This document shows positions 8,785 through 16,164 of a DNA stretch of 43,567 nucleotides, in pieces. Under the pieces are notes generated by a model. That model saw only the letters and a program-made list of their open reading frames with translations. It searched no databases and was not told the origin of the DNA. Where the stretch lies: the NCBI GenBank assembly GCA_964420035.1, contig CAYQQR010000038.1, positions 1-43,567 on the forward strand. Reading direction: 5' to 3'. Numbering within the stretch: position 1 is the stretch's first letter; each line of letters starts with the position of its first letter. The position numbers were made by a program, and so were the translations under genes. Source of the DNA: CAYQQR01 sp964420035. Its GTDB lineage: Bacteria > Bacteroidota > Bacteroidia > Bacteroidales > SM23-62.

Positions 8785-10068
8785 TTACCTGGCTTTCTCT
8801 GGTCCGGCAGGATTAACCAGTCTCGTGAAATCTTCTCCGGTGGGGCTTTGGTAAACCGACAGGCCAAACTCTGGGACAACGGCGAGGATATGATCGAAAA
8901 TATCGGCCTGTATGGCTTCATAATAAGCCCAACGCTGATCGGTGCTGAATACATAGATCTCGATGGGGATCCCCTTATCTGTGGGCTGAAGGTGCCTTAC
9001 CAGGAAAGTCAAATCATTGTGGATCTTGGGGTGGTTCCGCAGGTAGCCTTCTACATATTTCCTGAATACCCCCAGGTTGGTCATGCGTCGTCCGTTAACC
9101 TTGACGGATTCATCGATCCGGTGCTCTTTATTGTACTTTTCAAGTTCTACCAGTTTGTTGTCAATATATTCCTTAAGTACATGGATCTTTCTGAATTTTT
9201 GGATCATGGCCTCATCTACAAAGCCTACGGATTTCATGTCTAAATTGATGGAACGCTTGATCCTCCTTCCGCCGGATTCTTCCATACCCCGCCAGTTGAT
9301 AAAAGATTCTGATACTAATGAGTAGGTGGGTATGGTTGAGATGGTCTTGTCCCAGTTCTGGACCCGGATCGTGTAGAGGGAGATATCCAGAACAGTGCCG
9401 TCGGCTCCGTATTGGGGCATCTCGATCCAGTCGCCCGTTCTTACCAGCTTGGTGGTCGAGAGCTGCATGCTGGCCACAAGTCCCAGGATGGTATCTTTAA
9501 AGATCAGGAGCAGTACAGCCGTAAATGCCCCGATACCGGTCAGCATGCCCGTGGTGGTAGCCGGTGTCAGGACAGCGATAGAAAACAGGACCGCCAGTAT
9601 GTAGATGAAGATCTTGAAAATCTGAAGGTAGCTCTTGATGGGACGGTCCCTGGAAATAGGCAATTTCAGATAGATCTCATGCAAAGCACCCAGAAAGGAA
9701 TCGATGAAGAGGGCAGCAATGAAAATGATAAATACGAGGGTAAGGGTTTGTAAAACATTCATCAGCCCCGGAAGTTCGCTTAAGCTAAGCGGCACGAGGA
9801 AATAAATGACCAGTGCCGGCGCAATATGGGACAGCCGGTTAAATACTTTCTGCTCCAGGAAAATATCGTCCCACTTGTTTTTGCTTCTTTTGACATAACT
9901 TCGGATACCGGCAATAATGATCTTCCTGGTGATCCAATCCGTTAGCCAGGCGAGCAGGAGGATCAATAGGACCACGATGCTTTCCTTAATGACCAATGCC
10001 AAACGGTCGGAAAACCCTAAACCGGTTAGCTTATCGATGAACCATTCCAATTCGAGTAAGGATTTCAT
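8785..10068 (-). CDS. Mechanosensitive ion channel, MscS superfamily (YbdG-like)
   Basis: A 427-residue membrane protein. About five hydrophobic segments fill the first 190 residues (for example VVLLILLLAWLTDWI, LVIYFLVPLSL, LVFIIFIAALFI, IYILAVLFSIAVL). The pore-lining helix region GIGAFTAVLLLIFKDTILG leads into the MscS beta domain. The segment YGADGTVLDISLYTIRVQNW followed by DKTI closely resembles E. coli YbdG rather than MscS. It should act in the inner membrane as a tension-gated channel that relieves hypo-osmotic stress. Length matches YbdG (about 415). It is monocistronic as far as can be seen, reading away from the ECF sigma gene. Confidence 0.9.
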   Translation of the reverse strand: MKSLLELEWFIDKLTGLGFSDRLALVIKESIVVLLILLLAWLTDWITRKIIIAGIRSYVKRSKNKWDDIFLEQKVFNRLSHIAPALVIYFLVPLSLSELPGLMNVLQTLTLVFIIFIAALFIDSFLGALHEIYLKLPISRDRPIKSYLQIFKIFIYILAVLFSIAVLTPATTTGMLTGIGAFTAVLLLIFKDTILGLVASMQLSTTKLVRTGDWIEMPQYGADGTVLDISLYTIRVQNWDKTISTIPTYSLVSESFINWRGMEESGGRRIKRSINLDMKSVGFVDEAMIQKFRKIHVLKEYIDNKLVELEKYNKEHRIDESVKVNGRRMTNLGVFRKYVEGYLRNHPKIHNDLTFLVRHLQPTDKGIPIEIYVFSTDQRWAYYEAIQADIFDHILAVVPEFGLSVYQSPTGEDFTRLVNPAGPEKAR

Positions 10069-10185
10069 TTTCCGGAATTGATTGATACAAGGGACAAATT
10101 TAATGAACCCCGCAAAAGAAAGGTTCGGGCAGGAAGTTTTTTTTTATAGCTTTAGGGGCACCAGACCCACATTTCCAAAAGCATT

Positions 10186-10767
10186 GTGAGCCGTTACTCT
10201 GTTGATGAAATTATTGAAGGCATTCGAAAACGGGACAGCGATGTGCTCAACGATATATATCGCGATTACTATCCTGTCATTCAGGTATTTATTTTGAACA
10301 ATTCCGGGTCGGATGAGGATGCAAAGGATATTTTCCAGGAAGCACTGGTTTCCGTTTTCAGGAAGATCAGGAGCGAGGAACATTTTGTATTGACCAGTTC
10401 TTTCAAGACTTATTTATATTCCGTAGCGCGGCATTTATGGCTCAAACAACTCCGTAAGATCAAGTCGGAACCGCTCCGGGTTATCGATGTGGAGGCCCAT
10501 TTCGAGATCACCCCGCCCCATCCAGGAACCACCATAGAGGACGCAAAACAATCTCTTTTTCAAAAACATCTCGGGAAAATGCCTGAAGATTGCCGGCAAA
10601 TTATCCGCCTGAGCATCAAAGGGGTTTCACAGAAAAAGATTGCCGATCGCCTGGGTTTCAGCAGTGAAGATTATGTAAAGAAAAGGAAGCATTATTGTAA
10701 GGCATTCCTGATGCAGAGCATACGTGAAGATCCGGAGTACCGGGACCTGTTGGATCAGGGAGAATAA
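10186..10767 (+). CDS. ECF-type RNA polymerase sigma-70 factor
   Basis: A 193-residue sigma factor. Region 2 is at about 25-92 (EDAKDIFQEALVSVFRKI, then SFKTYLYSVARHLWLKQLRK) and region 4 at about 128-180 (DCRQIIRLSIKGVSQKKIA, then DRLGFSSEDYVKKRKHYC). Region 3 is absent, as expected for the ECF class. The start is GTG at 10186; no in-frame ATG exists nearby. The usual neighbouring FecR-type anti-sigma and SusC/TonB receptor are absent, so this is not a polysaccharide or iron uptake regulator of that kind. It ends five bases before the end of the convergent TPR-CHAT gene. The nearest anti-sigma candidate is the TM-TPR protein at 14374-15135. Confidence 0.9.
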   Translation: MSRYSVDEIIEGIRKRDSDVLNDIYRDYYPVIQVFILNNSGSDEDAKDIFQEALVSVFRKIRSEEHFVLTSSFKTYLYSVARHLWLKQLRKIKSEPLRVIDVEAHFEITPPHPGTTIEDAKQSLFQKHLGKMPEDCRQIIRLSIKGVSQKKIADRLGFSSEDYVKKRKHYCKAFLMQSIREDPEYRDLLDQGE

Positions 10768-10772
10768 AGGCC

Positions 10773-13625
10773 TTAATAGCGGGTGACTTTCTTCCGGGGT
10801 CGCCGCCGGAAGATCAGGGCCAGGGATCCGCCGAACAGGAGTATCAATACAATCAGATAGCCCCAGGGGTTGATCTCCTGCTTGAATATCGGGCGGGGAT
10901 CACCGATGTTCACATAGGCCGACCAGAAATAAGGGTTGGCTTTAAGATTGTCGGACCGCTGAATGAAATTGATCTTGGCCTTTTGTAGAGCTTCCGGTTT
11001 CGAATATCCTTTTTTCAGATATTTATAGAAACCTTCCATCAGATCGGCTCCGGTCTTATCCGATACTTCCCAGAGGGTCATGACAATGCTGGGACAACCG
11101 GCGTACATGAAGGCCCGGGCCAGACTCATCACACCCTCGCCGGTTTGCAGCTTGCCGAAACCGCTCTCGCAGGAACTCAGTACGGCCAGACTGGCATTAT
11201 AGCGCATGTTGTAGATCTCGTAGGTGTTGAGGAAACCGTCGTTGCTCTCGTCCACATCCAGGGCAAAGGCCAGCTTGGAATACATCGGGTCCTCATCATT
11301 CACCAGCGTATGCATGGCCAGGTGAAGGATCTTATACTCCCCTGCAAGTTTCTTAAAACGGGTTTCGGTGGCTTCTTCTTCCAGGAAATAGTCCCCGTTG
11401 AGAATGCGGGTTATGCCTTTGACTTCATCCAGAATTCCGGTTATCGGGACCAGCTGGCCGCGATAATCCTTCATATATTCCGGGTCCGACTGCCTGCCCC
11501 GGATGCTGATGTTCTCATAGCTTGGAGCAAAAGCAAGCAATAATTTTTTCGGTTCTTCAATGTTGCGCTGTATGTCGTATTGCAGGGTGGCCGAATAGGA
11601 ATACCCGATAATATGATCCAGAACCACATAAGGAAGGTGGCGGTAATCGATACGGTCGGCAGGAAGATTGTCGGTCAATAAGGCGCCAAAGGGAATGTAC
11701 GACAGCTGCCCGTCCGGGATAACCACCAGGGTCTGACCCTCGATCATACCGGCAACCGGTTCCAGTAAGACCGTGTACAGATGGTGAGCACTCTTTTTAT
11801 AGCCACGGTAGATCTCTCCCACATCAAAGGAGAAATCTTTCCGGCCCACGTGATGTACCAGGAATTCAATATCCCTGTAAAAGCTTGAATCCACCTTAAC
11901 CTGCTTTACTTCAAACGCAGCTTTGGTAATGGCGAATATGTAGATCATGGAATCCTGGACAGAATATTCCAGTAAGGTTTCATTGGGGCGGAGCTTTTCC
12001 TGCAACTCTGCCGGGGTGATCACACGGGTGTCGTACTTCAGGTTATAATAGGCAGGATATTCCAGCTCGAACTGGTTCAGTAATCTTTCATATTGCTGGT
12101 TCAGCCTGAAGAGGTTCCTTTCCCAGGTTTCAATCTTGGCCCGGTCGGGATACCTCCTTTTCTCCTCTTCAAAGACCCATTCCTTGTGGGCCGCTATTTT
12201 TTTGTACAGTTCCGATTCTTCCCTGAGCAGGTGGGGGGGGATGTTGCCGAATTCCTTGGCCTCCAAATCCCGTATTGAGGAAAGTAAACTGTAAGATTTG
12301 CTCTTCTCAAGGAAACTGTAACAATCGTTTAAATATTCCCTGTCAGAAGTAACCTGGTACAATCTGTAACCGACATTGATGGCGTTCTTGTAGGTTAAGT
12401 TTTCTTCAGAAGATAATATTACCTTACTCTCTTCTGCATCAAAATTCACTCTTATGCTGTCAATAATATCAATTGTTTGCTTATATAACGTATGACTAGT
12501 TGTTAGATCTCTTATATTATATGAAAGACTATATAAATGATTTAATGAATTTGCTTTCTTTTTTAAGTAGTATGTGATTAAAGTGTATTTATTGGGGTTT
12601 GGATTCAATTGCCTGTAGAAATTTGTATCTGAATAATCAAGATCTAATAATGAATTTATAGCTCGTTGGTAATTAATAAGTGCTCTCTCATAATCACCTT
12701 TATATTCATATATTTCACCTATGTTACCAAAACACAAGCCAGTACGCCGGTCATTGAAACCATTGTAAAGTATATATTTTTCAAGCGCATGGTTATACAG
12801 GTTTAAAGCACTATCAGGATTATTTAGTTTTTCAAATACAAATAATGCAAGATTCATATATGTTTTTGGAACAACACTCCCTACGATATTACTCTTTTTT
12901 AAATAGTCTAATAATAAACTATAGATCTCTGAAGATTCATTATATTTCCCTAATCTAATTTTAAGGATTGCTTTTTCATTTAAATGATTAATTGTATCTG
13001 TTATATTTTTTCCTCTTTGAAGGAAAAAGCTTTTTTCATATAGATTATATCCTTTCTTTAAATTACCTAATGCAAATGCATTACGTGATTGTAACAAATA
13101 TGCTCTTGATAGTAAATCGTAATTTATATAGACTTGTTTATTTAAGTAGTCTATTACGAAGTTTAAGTATTCATTTGATTTATTGTAATTGTTTAATTTT
13201 TTATAAATAATGGCTTTATTTAAATAGATTATGCTAAGCCCTGAATGATTACTATCGATCTTGGCATAAATAGATTGAGCTCTGTCAAAAAAATCAATAG
13301 CATTTTCAAATAACCATAATTTTTGATAAGCATTTCCTAAATTATTAAAGCTGTTTGCCAATTTAATATCACTGGAGCTCAAATAATATTCCATTAGTCT
13401 GATAGTCTCCAGCCAGTATAATCTTGAGGAATCATAATCTCCACCATAGAATGATGCAATACCTATATGATTAAAAAAATTAGCTTTTTCTTCAATTGAT
13501 AAGGGAGATATATTTTCTGGATGCTTAACTATTGCCGAATCAATTGGGGATTCTATTTGACCAGTTAAACCAGCGCAATGCAATAGCATTGAAATGCTCA
13601 TTAATATCGGTAGAGCAAGTTTCAT
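10773..13625 (-). CDS. TPR-CHAT protease-like membrane protein
   Basis: A 950-residue protein. The start is the ATG at 13625, giving a signal peptide (MKLALPILMSISMLLHCAG). Tetratricopeptide-type helical repeats fill about 35-400. A linker of long charged helices (about 400-530) leads to the C-terminal CHAT domain (about 600-915), a caspase-like cysteine protease fold. The putative dyad is visible: H772 in LHLAMHTLVND and C819 in LSSCESGFGK, followed by GEGVMSLARAFMYAGC. A final hydrophobic helix (about 920-940) ends in a basic tail RRRPRKK. The topology suggests a periplasmic body and a short cytoplasmic tail. DNA from about 12.4 kb to the start is far more AT-rich than the CHAT part. A weak minus-strand TAnnTTTG box lies at 13664-13671. 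Partners and substrates are unknown; see the sigma factor and GG-peptide next door. Confidence 0.9.
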   Translation of the reverse strand: MKLALPILMSISMLLHCAGLTGQIESPIDSAIVKHPENISPLSIEEKANFFNHIGIASFYGGDYDSSRLYWLETIRLMEYYLSSSDIKLANSFNNLGNAYQKLWLFENAIDFFDRAQSIYAKIDSNHSGLSIIYLNKAIIYKKLNNYNKSNEYLNFVIDYLNKQVYINYDLLSRAYLLQSRNAFALGNLKKGYNLYEKSFFLQRGKNITDTINHLNEKAILKIRLGKYNESSEIYSLLLDYLKKSNIVGSVVPKTYMNLALFVFEKLNNPDSALNLYNHALEKYILYNGFNDRRTGLCFGNIGEIYEYKGDYERALINYQRAINSLLDLDYSDTNFYRQLNPNPNKYTLITYYLKKKANSLNHLYSLSYNIRDLTTSHTLYKQTIDIIDSIRVNFDAEESKVILSSEENLTYKNAINVGYRLYQVTSDREYLNDCYSFLEKSKSYSLLSSIRDLEAKEFGNIPPHLLREESELYKKIAAHKEWVFEEEKRRYPDRAKIETWERNLFRLNQQYERLLNQFELEYPAYYNLKYDTRVITPAELQEKLRPNETLLEYSVQDSMIYIFAITKAAFEVKQVKVDSSFYRDIEFLVHHVGRKDFSFDVGEIYRGYKKSAHHLYTVLLEPVAGMIEGQTLVVIPDGQLSYIPFGALLTDNLPADRIDYRHLPYVVLDHIIGYSYSATLQYDIQRNIEEPKKLLLAFAPSYENISIRGRQSDPEYMKDYRGQLVPITGILDEVKGITRILNGDYFLEEEATETRFKKLAGEYKILHLAMHTLVNDEDPMYSKLAFALDVDESNDGFLNTYEIYNMRYNASLAVLSSCESGFGKLQTGEGVMSLARAFMYAGCPSIVMTLWEVSDKTGADLMEGFYKYLKKGYSKPEALQKAKINFIQRSDNLKANPYFWSAYVNIGDPRPIFKQEINPWGYLIVLILLFGGSLALIFRRRPRKKVTRY

Positions 13626-13896
13626 TATATGCAATTTATTGATAAAACCATTATCAACGTAATCAAAATTAATAATAGATGAACTAAATATATCACGATT
13701 TTGTGTTTAAAATCATTTTAAATAATACGCATAAATAGCTGTTAAACTGCAATTTGTATGCATTAAGTCAAAATTTTGTTATTTATTAGGGTAACCTTGA
13801 CATAACTGATGGTATTAAGGGATGAACTGTATCAGTAAAAGCGGTAGCCGAAAAGCTTTAAAAGAGTAGGCAGCCTAATTGTTAAAATCTTAAGTT
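13626..13896. other. Divergent intergenic region between CHAT gene and GG-peptide gene
   Basis: About 270 AT-rich bases that should hold promoters for both directions. Minus strand: TAATTTTG (13664-13671) fits TAnnTTTG but lacks a clear -33 box. Plus strand: no TAnnTTTG box is seen; GGTAACCTT at about 13790-13798 resembles the AAC-type -35 element of ECF promoters, roughly 100 bases before the peptide start. This is suggestive only. Confidence 0.35.
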
Positions 13897-14067
13897 ATGT
13901 TTTTCAAGGCCCTGTTATCAAAGAATGTTGCAAATCGTTCTTTAGCATTTTTCGAGGATGATGCTTTATCCCTTAATGCCATGTTCCGCGTTCGCGGCGG
14001 GGATGATGGACAACCAGATTCGGAATTTAACACTGAACCTGAGCCCATCCTCATTCCTCCTGAATAG
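13897..14067 (+). CDS. Small peptide with double-glycine leader, CHAT-associated
   Basis: A 56-residue open frame (ATG 13897 to TAG 14067) immediately preceded by an in-frame TAA at 13891. The segment at residues 24-35 reads LSLNAMFRVRGG. Counting back from the second glycine, it has V at -4, M at -7, S at -11 and L at -12, the hydrophobic pattern of double-glycine leaders of secreted peptides. The 21-residue remainder is acidic and proline-rich (DDGQPDSE start, ends PILIPPE). It has no cysteine, so it is not a lanthipeptide or disulfide bacteriocin. No C39-peptidase exporter or modifying enzyme is in the window. The neighbour is a CHAT protease-like protein, which could be the processing enzyme. 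I do not recognise the family. The coding call rests on the leader pattern and a composition closer to normal than the flanking DNA. Confidence 0.65.
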   Translation: MFFKALLSKNVANRSLAFFEDDALSLNAMFRVRGGDDGQPDSEFNTEPEPILIPPE

Positions 14068-14127
14068 AAGCTAAAAATTTAAGGATAGGTTCCCGGGATT
14101 TAAGCCCGGGATGCATCAGGGATGCAC

Positions 14128-14144
14128 TCTCCCCGTAGGGGAGA
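14128..14144. repeat. Perfect 7-bp hairpin
   Basis: TCTCCCC and GGGGAGA around a GTA loop, 60 bases after the GG-peptide stop. It is followed by an A-run rather than a T-run on the plus strand, so it is not a standard intrinsic terminator for the peptide gene. It resembles the larger hairpin at 30170-30196. Confidence 0.7.
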
Positions 14145-14334
14145 AGAACATAAAAAAAACATTGGCGTTCTGACTGTGCATTGACCCCCAGGGGTGCTTT
14201 GCCTGCCGGTCCGCGAAGGAAACTTACATGCCTGAGAACTGCTGAAAGCAGGGATCATGCATCGAAGAATCACGCGTGAATTGTGATTTGCACGATTGAA
14301 GGATGCAGATCATGCATCATGGTGAGCAGTATAA

Positions 14335-14351
14335 TATATATATATATATAT
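14335..14351. repeat. TA dinucleotide microsatellite next to the TM-TPR start
   Basis: Seventeen bases of strictly alternating T and A. It lies 23 bases upstream of the preferred ATG (14374) and overlaps an alternative ATG at 14350. Slippage here would change spacing in the leader or promoter, not the frame of the preferred start. Confidence 0.8.
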
Positions 14352-14373
14352 GAACAAAATAAATATTAAAGTC

Positions 14374-15135
14374 ATGGAAAACAGGGAAATTGATCTCCTG
14401 GTACAGCGATACCTTGAAGATGACCTTAACCCGGATGAGTTCAAGGCTTTTGAAGAAGAACTCAGGGAAAAGGATGATCTCAGGGACGAGCTTGAATTTG
14501 CCAGGCAAGTGGATGAAGCCTTAAGCGATGTTGAGGTGCTGGATCTCCGGGATGAACTGGAGGAGATACATCTCAATGTCGAGAAGGAAGAGGAACTCAA
14601 AAGAAAAAGCAGAAGGGCTACACTATACAGGCGATGGTACTTCCCCGGGGCCGCTTCGATCATCATACTGCTGGCACTCGGCTTGCTGTATTTACAGGGC
14701 CGCAAGCTGAGTCCGGAAGATCTGTATGCGAAGTATTTCGAGCCTTACGAACCTACCATGATCTACCGTTCGAATGTTACTGATACAGAACGGCTGATGC
14801 AGGAAGCCCAGCAGCTGTATGCCGAGGAACAATACGACCAGGCTATCGTGTTGTTCAACCAGCTCATTCAGCGGGATGCCGGCAACATGGCATCCCATCT
14901 CTACTCGGGGATAAGCTACATGGAGCTGGACGAGTTTGAAAAGGCCGACGACCGGTTCCATACCATTATCCGGCACCACGACAACCTGTATCTTGATCAG
15001 GCAGAATGGTACCTGGGTTTTTGTTATCTGATGACAGGGCGATCGGATATGGCCCGGGAACATTTTGAGATGATAGAGCAGAGTTCCAGCTATTACAATA
15101 AAATGGCGGGTATGGTGCTCGGCAGGATGAAGTAG
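14374..15135 (+). CDS. Single-pass membrane protein, anti-sigma-like N-terminus and TPR domain
   Basis: A 253-residue protein from the preferred ATG at 14374 (MENREIDLLVQRYLEDDL); an ATG at 14350 would add eight residues. Residues 1-80 form an acidic helical domain. Its opening 'LVQRYLEDDLNPDEFKAFEE' resembles the cytoplasmic N-termini of Bacteroidota anti-sigma factors (zinc-finger cysteines absent). One transmembrane helix follows (about 90-108, FPGAASIIILLALGLLYL), then a YFEPYE motif and periplasmic tetratricopeptide repeats (about 142-245, LYAEEQYDQAIVLFNQLIQR and similar). The layout places the sigma-binding part inside and the TPRs outside, where they could meet the TPR-CHAT protein. 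The pairing with the ECF sigma at 10186 is inference from proximity and architecture. Confidence 0.8.
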   Translation: MENREIDLLVQRYLEDDLNPDEFKAFEEELREKDDLRDELEFARQVDEALSDVEVLDLRDELEEIHLNVEKEEELKRKSRRATLYRRWYFPGAASIIILLALGLLYLQGRKLSPEDLYAKYFEPYEPTMIYRSNVTDTERLMQEAQQLYAEEQYDQAIVLFNQLIQRDAGNMASHLYSGISYMELDEFEKADDRFHTIIRHHDNLYLDQAEWYLGFCYLMTGRSDMAREHFEMIEQSSSYYNKMAGMVLGRMK

Positions 15136-15206
15136 GAATTTGGTAATAATACCCAACGGCGGTTTGCACCGCGGATTGAAAAAAGGATAGGAGGTACCAT
15201 TCTTTC

Positions 15207-16079
15207 ATGGCTAAGCAAGAGCAGAAATACAAGGACCTGGTGAACAGAAACCAGGAGTTGGAGGAACGTGTCCGGAAGCTGGAATCGACCATTGAGAATA
15301 TAACAATTAAGACCGAACAGCTAAAGGCCCGTTTTCTTTCCAATGTTTCGCATGAGATCCGGACCCCGATGAATGCCATCATGGGGTTCTCCAACCTGCT
15401 CGTCGATCAGGATCTTTCGAAGGAGAAGAGAGAGGAATACATGGAGCAGATCAGCATGAGCAGTGATAAATTGCTGAAATTGGTGGAATCCATGCTTGAC
15501 ATGTCCCTGGTAGAAACCGGGCAGCTTAAGATCAGAAACGAGGAATGTTACCTGAATCAGTTCCTGAAAGAGCTATACCATTTTTACAATATAGATCGTC
15601 ACAGAAGAGGTCATAGCGACATCGCGCTTTTACTGAATACAGGGATACCCCGGGATGATTTTCGCATCATCACGGATCACTTCAGGTTGCACCAGGTGAT
15701 GAGTAACCTCCTGTCGAATGCATTCAAGTTCACGGAAAAGGGGGTGGTGGAATTTGGATATAAGGTTAAGGATGGGGATCAGCTGCAGTTTTTTATCAAG
15801 GACAGCGGCAAGGGAATCCTCCGGGAAAAATCAATTTTAATCTTCGATACATTCGAGAAAGGATATGAGGACCCTGAAAGCCAGGAGATCCTGAAAAGCG
15901 GGATTGGCCTGGGTTTAAGCTTGTCCAAAGGATTAATCAAATTATTGGGCGGAGATATCTGGGTTGAAAGTAATATGTTCAAAGGATCTACTTTCTACTT
16001 TACCATTCCGTTCAGGCCGGTGGAGGATTACAGGGCCAATCCGTTCACGGCATTCAAGTCGAACCTCTTTATTGCTTAG
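15207..16079 (+). CDS. Soluble sensor histidine kinase
   Basis: A 290-residue kinase without membrane segments. Residues 1-42 are a coiled coil (NQELEERVRKLESTIENI). The HisKA domain carries the phospho-acceptor H49 in FLSNVSHEIRTPMNAIMGF. The HATPase_c domain has the N box NLLSNAFKFTEKG, G1 box KDSGKGI and G2 box GIGLGLSLSKGLIKLLGG. There is no PAS, GAF or receiver domain, so the input must come through the coiled coil or a partner. No response regulator is adjacent. AGGAGG at 15189-15194 is 12 bases before the ATG. It lies 71 bases after the TM-TPR gene on the same strand and may belong to the same transcript. Confidence 0.92.
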   Translation: MAKQEQKYKDLVNRNQELEERVRKLESTIENITIKTEQLKARFLSNVSHEIRTPMNAIMGFSNLLVDQDLSKEKREEYMEQISMSSDKLLKLVESMLDMSLVETGQLKIRNEECYLNQFLKELYHFYNIDRHRRGHSDIALLLNTGIPRDDFRIITDHFRLHQVMSNLLSNAFKFTEKGVVEFGYKVKDGDQLQFFIKDSGKGILREKSILIFDTFEKGYEDPESQEILKSGIGLGLSLSKGLIKLLGGDIWVESNMFKGSTFYFTIPFRPVEDYRANPFTAFKSNLFIA

Positions 16080-16128
16080 GGCACGACTTCAGGAAAGAGT
16101 TTAGTTCATATGGTTTACAGGATAGCTT

Positions 16129-16164
16129 GAAGATGACCTTCCATCAGAACGGGAGGTCATCTTC
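16129..16164. terminator. Possible shared transcription-end hairpin
   Basis: GAAGATGACCT (16129-16139) and AGGTCATCTTC (16154-16164) are perfect 11-bp inverted arms around a 14-base loop, between the convergent kinase and DUF3127 genes. One arm overlaps the codons of the DUF3127 C-terminal tail. There is no strong T-run, so function is uncertain. Confidence 0.45.

Larger units (their letters stand above)
14068..14373. other. Structured intergenic region before the TM-TPR gene
   Basis: About 300 bases without a gene but full of small symmetric elements: CCCGGG at 14092-14097 and again at 14105-14110 (hairpin with a 7-base loop); a perfect 7-bp hairpin TCTCCCC-GTA-GGGGAGA at 14128-14144; a direct repeat GATCATGCATC at 14253-14263 and 14308-14318; a 10-bp palindrome TCACGCGTGA at 14270-14279; and a TA dinucleotide run at 14335-14351. 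Likely the regulatory region of the TM-TPR gene. Confidence 0.6.

Noticed and set aside
10186..10767. ECF sigma as a SusCD/TonB uptake regulator
   Set aside because: There is no FecR-type anti-sigma or SusC/SusD pair next to it.
14128..14144. Hairpin after the GG-peptide gene as an intrinsic terminator
   Set aside because: It is followed by an A-run instead of a T-run on the coding strand.
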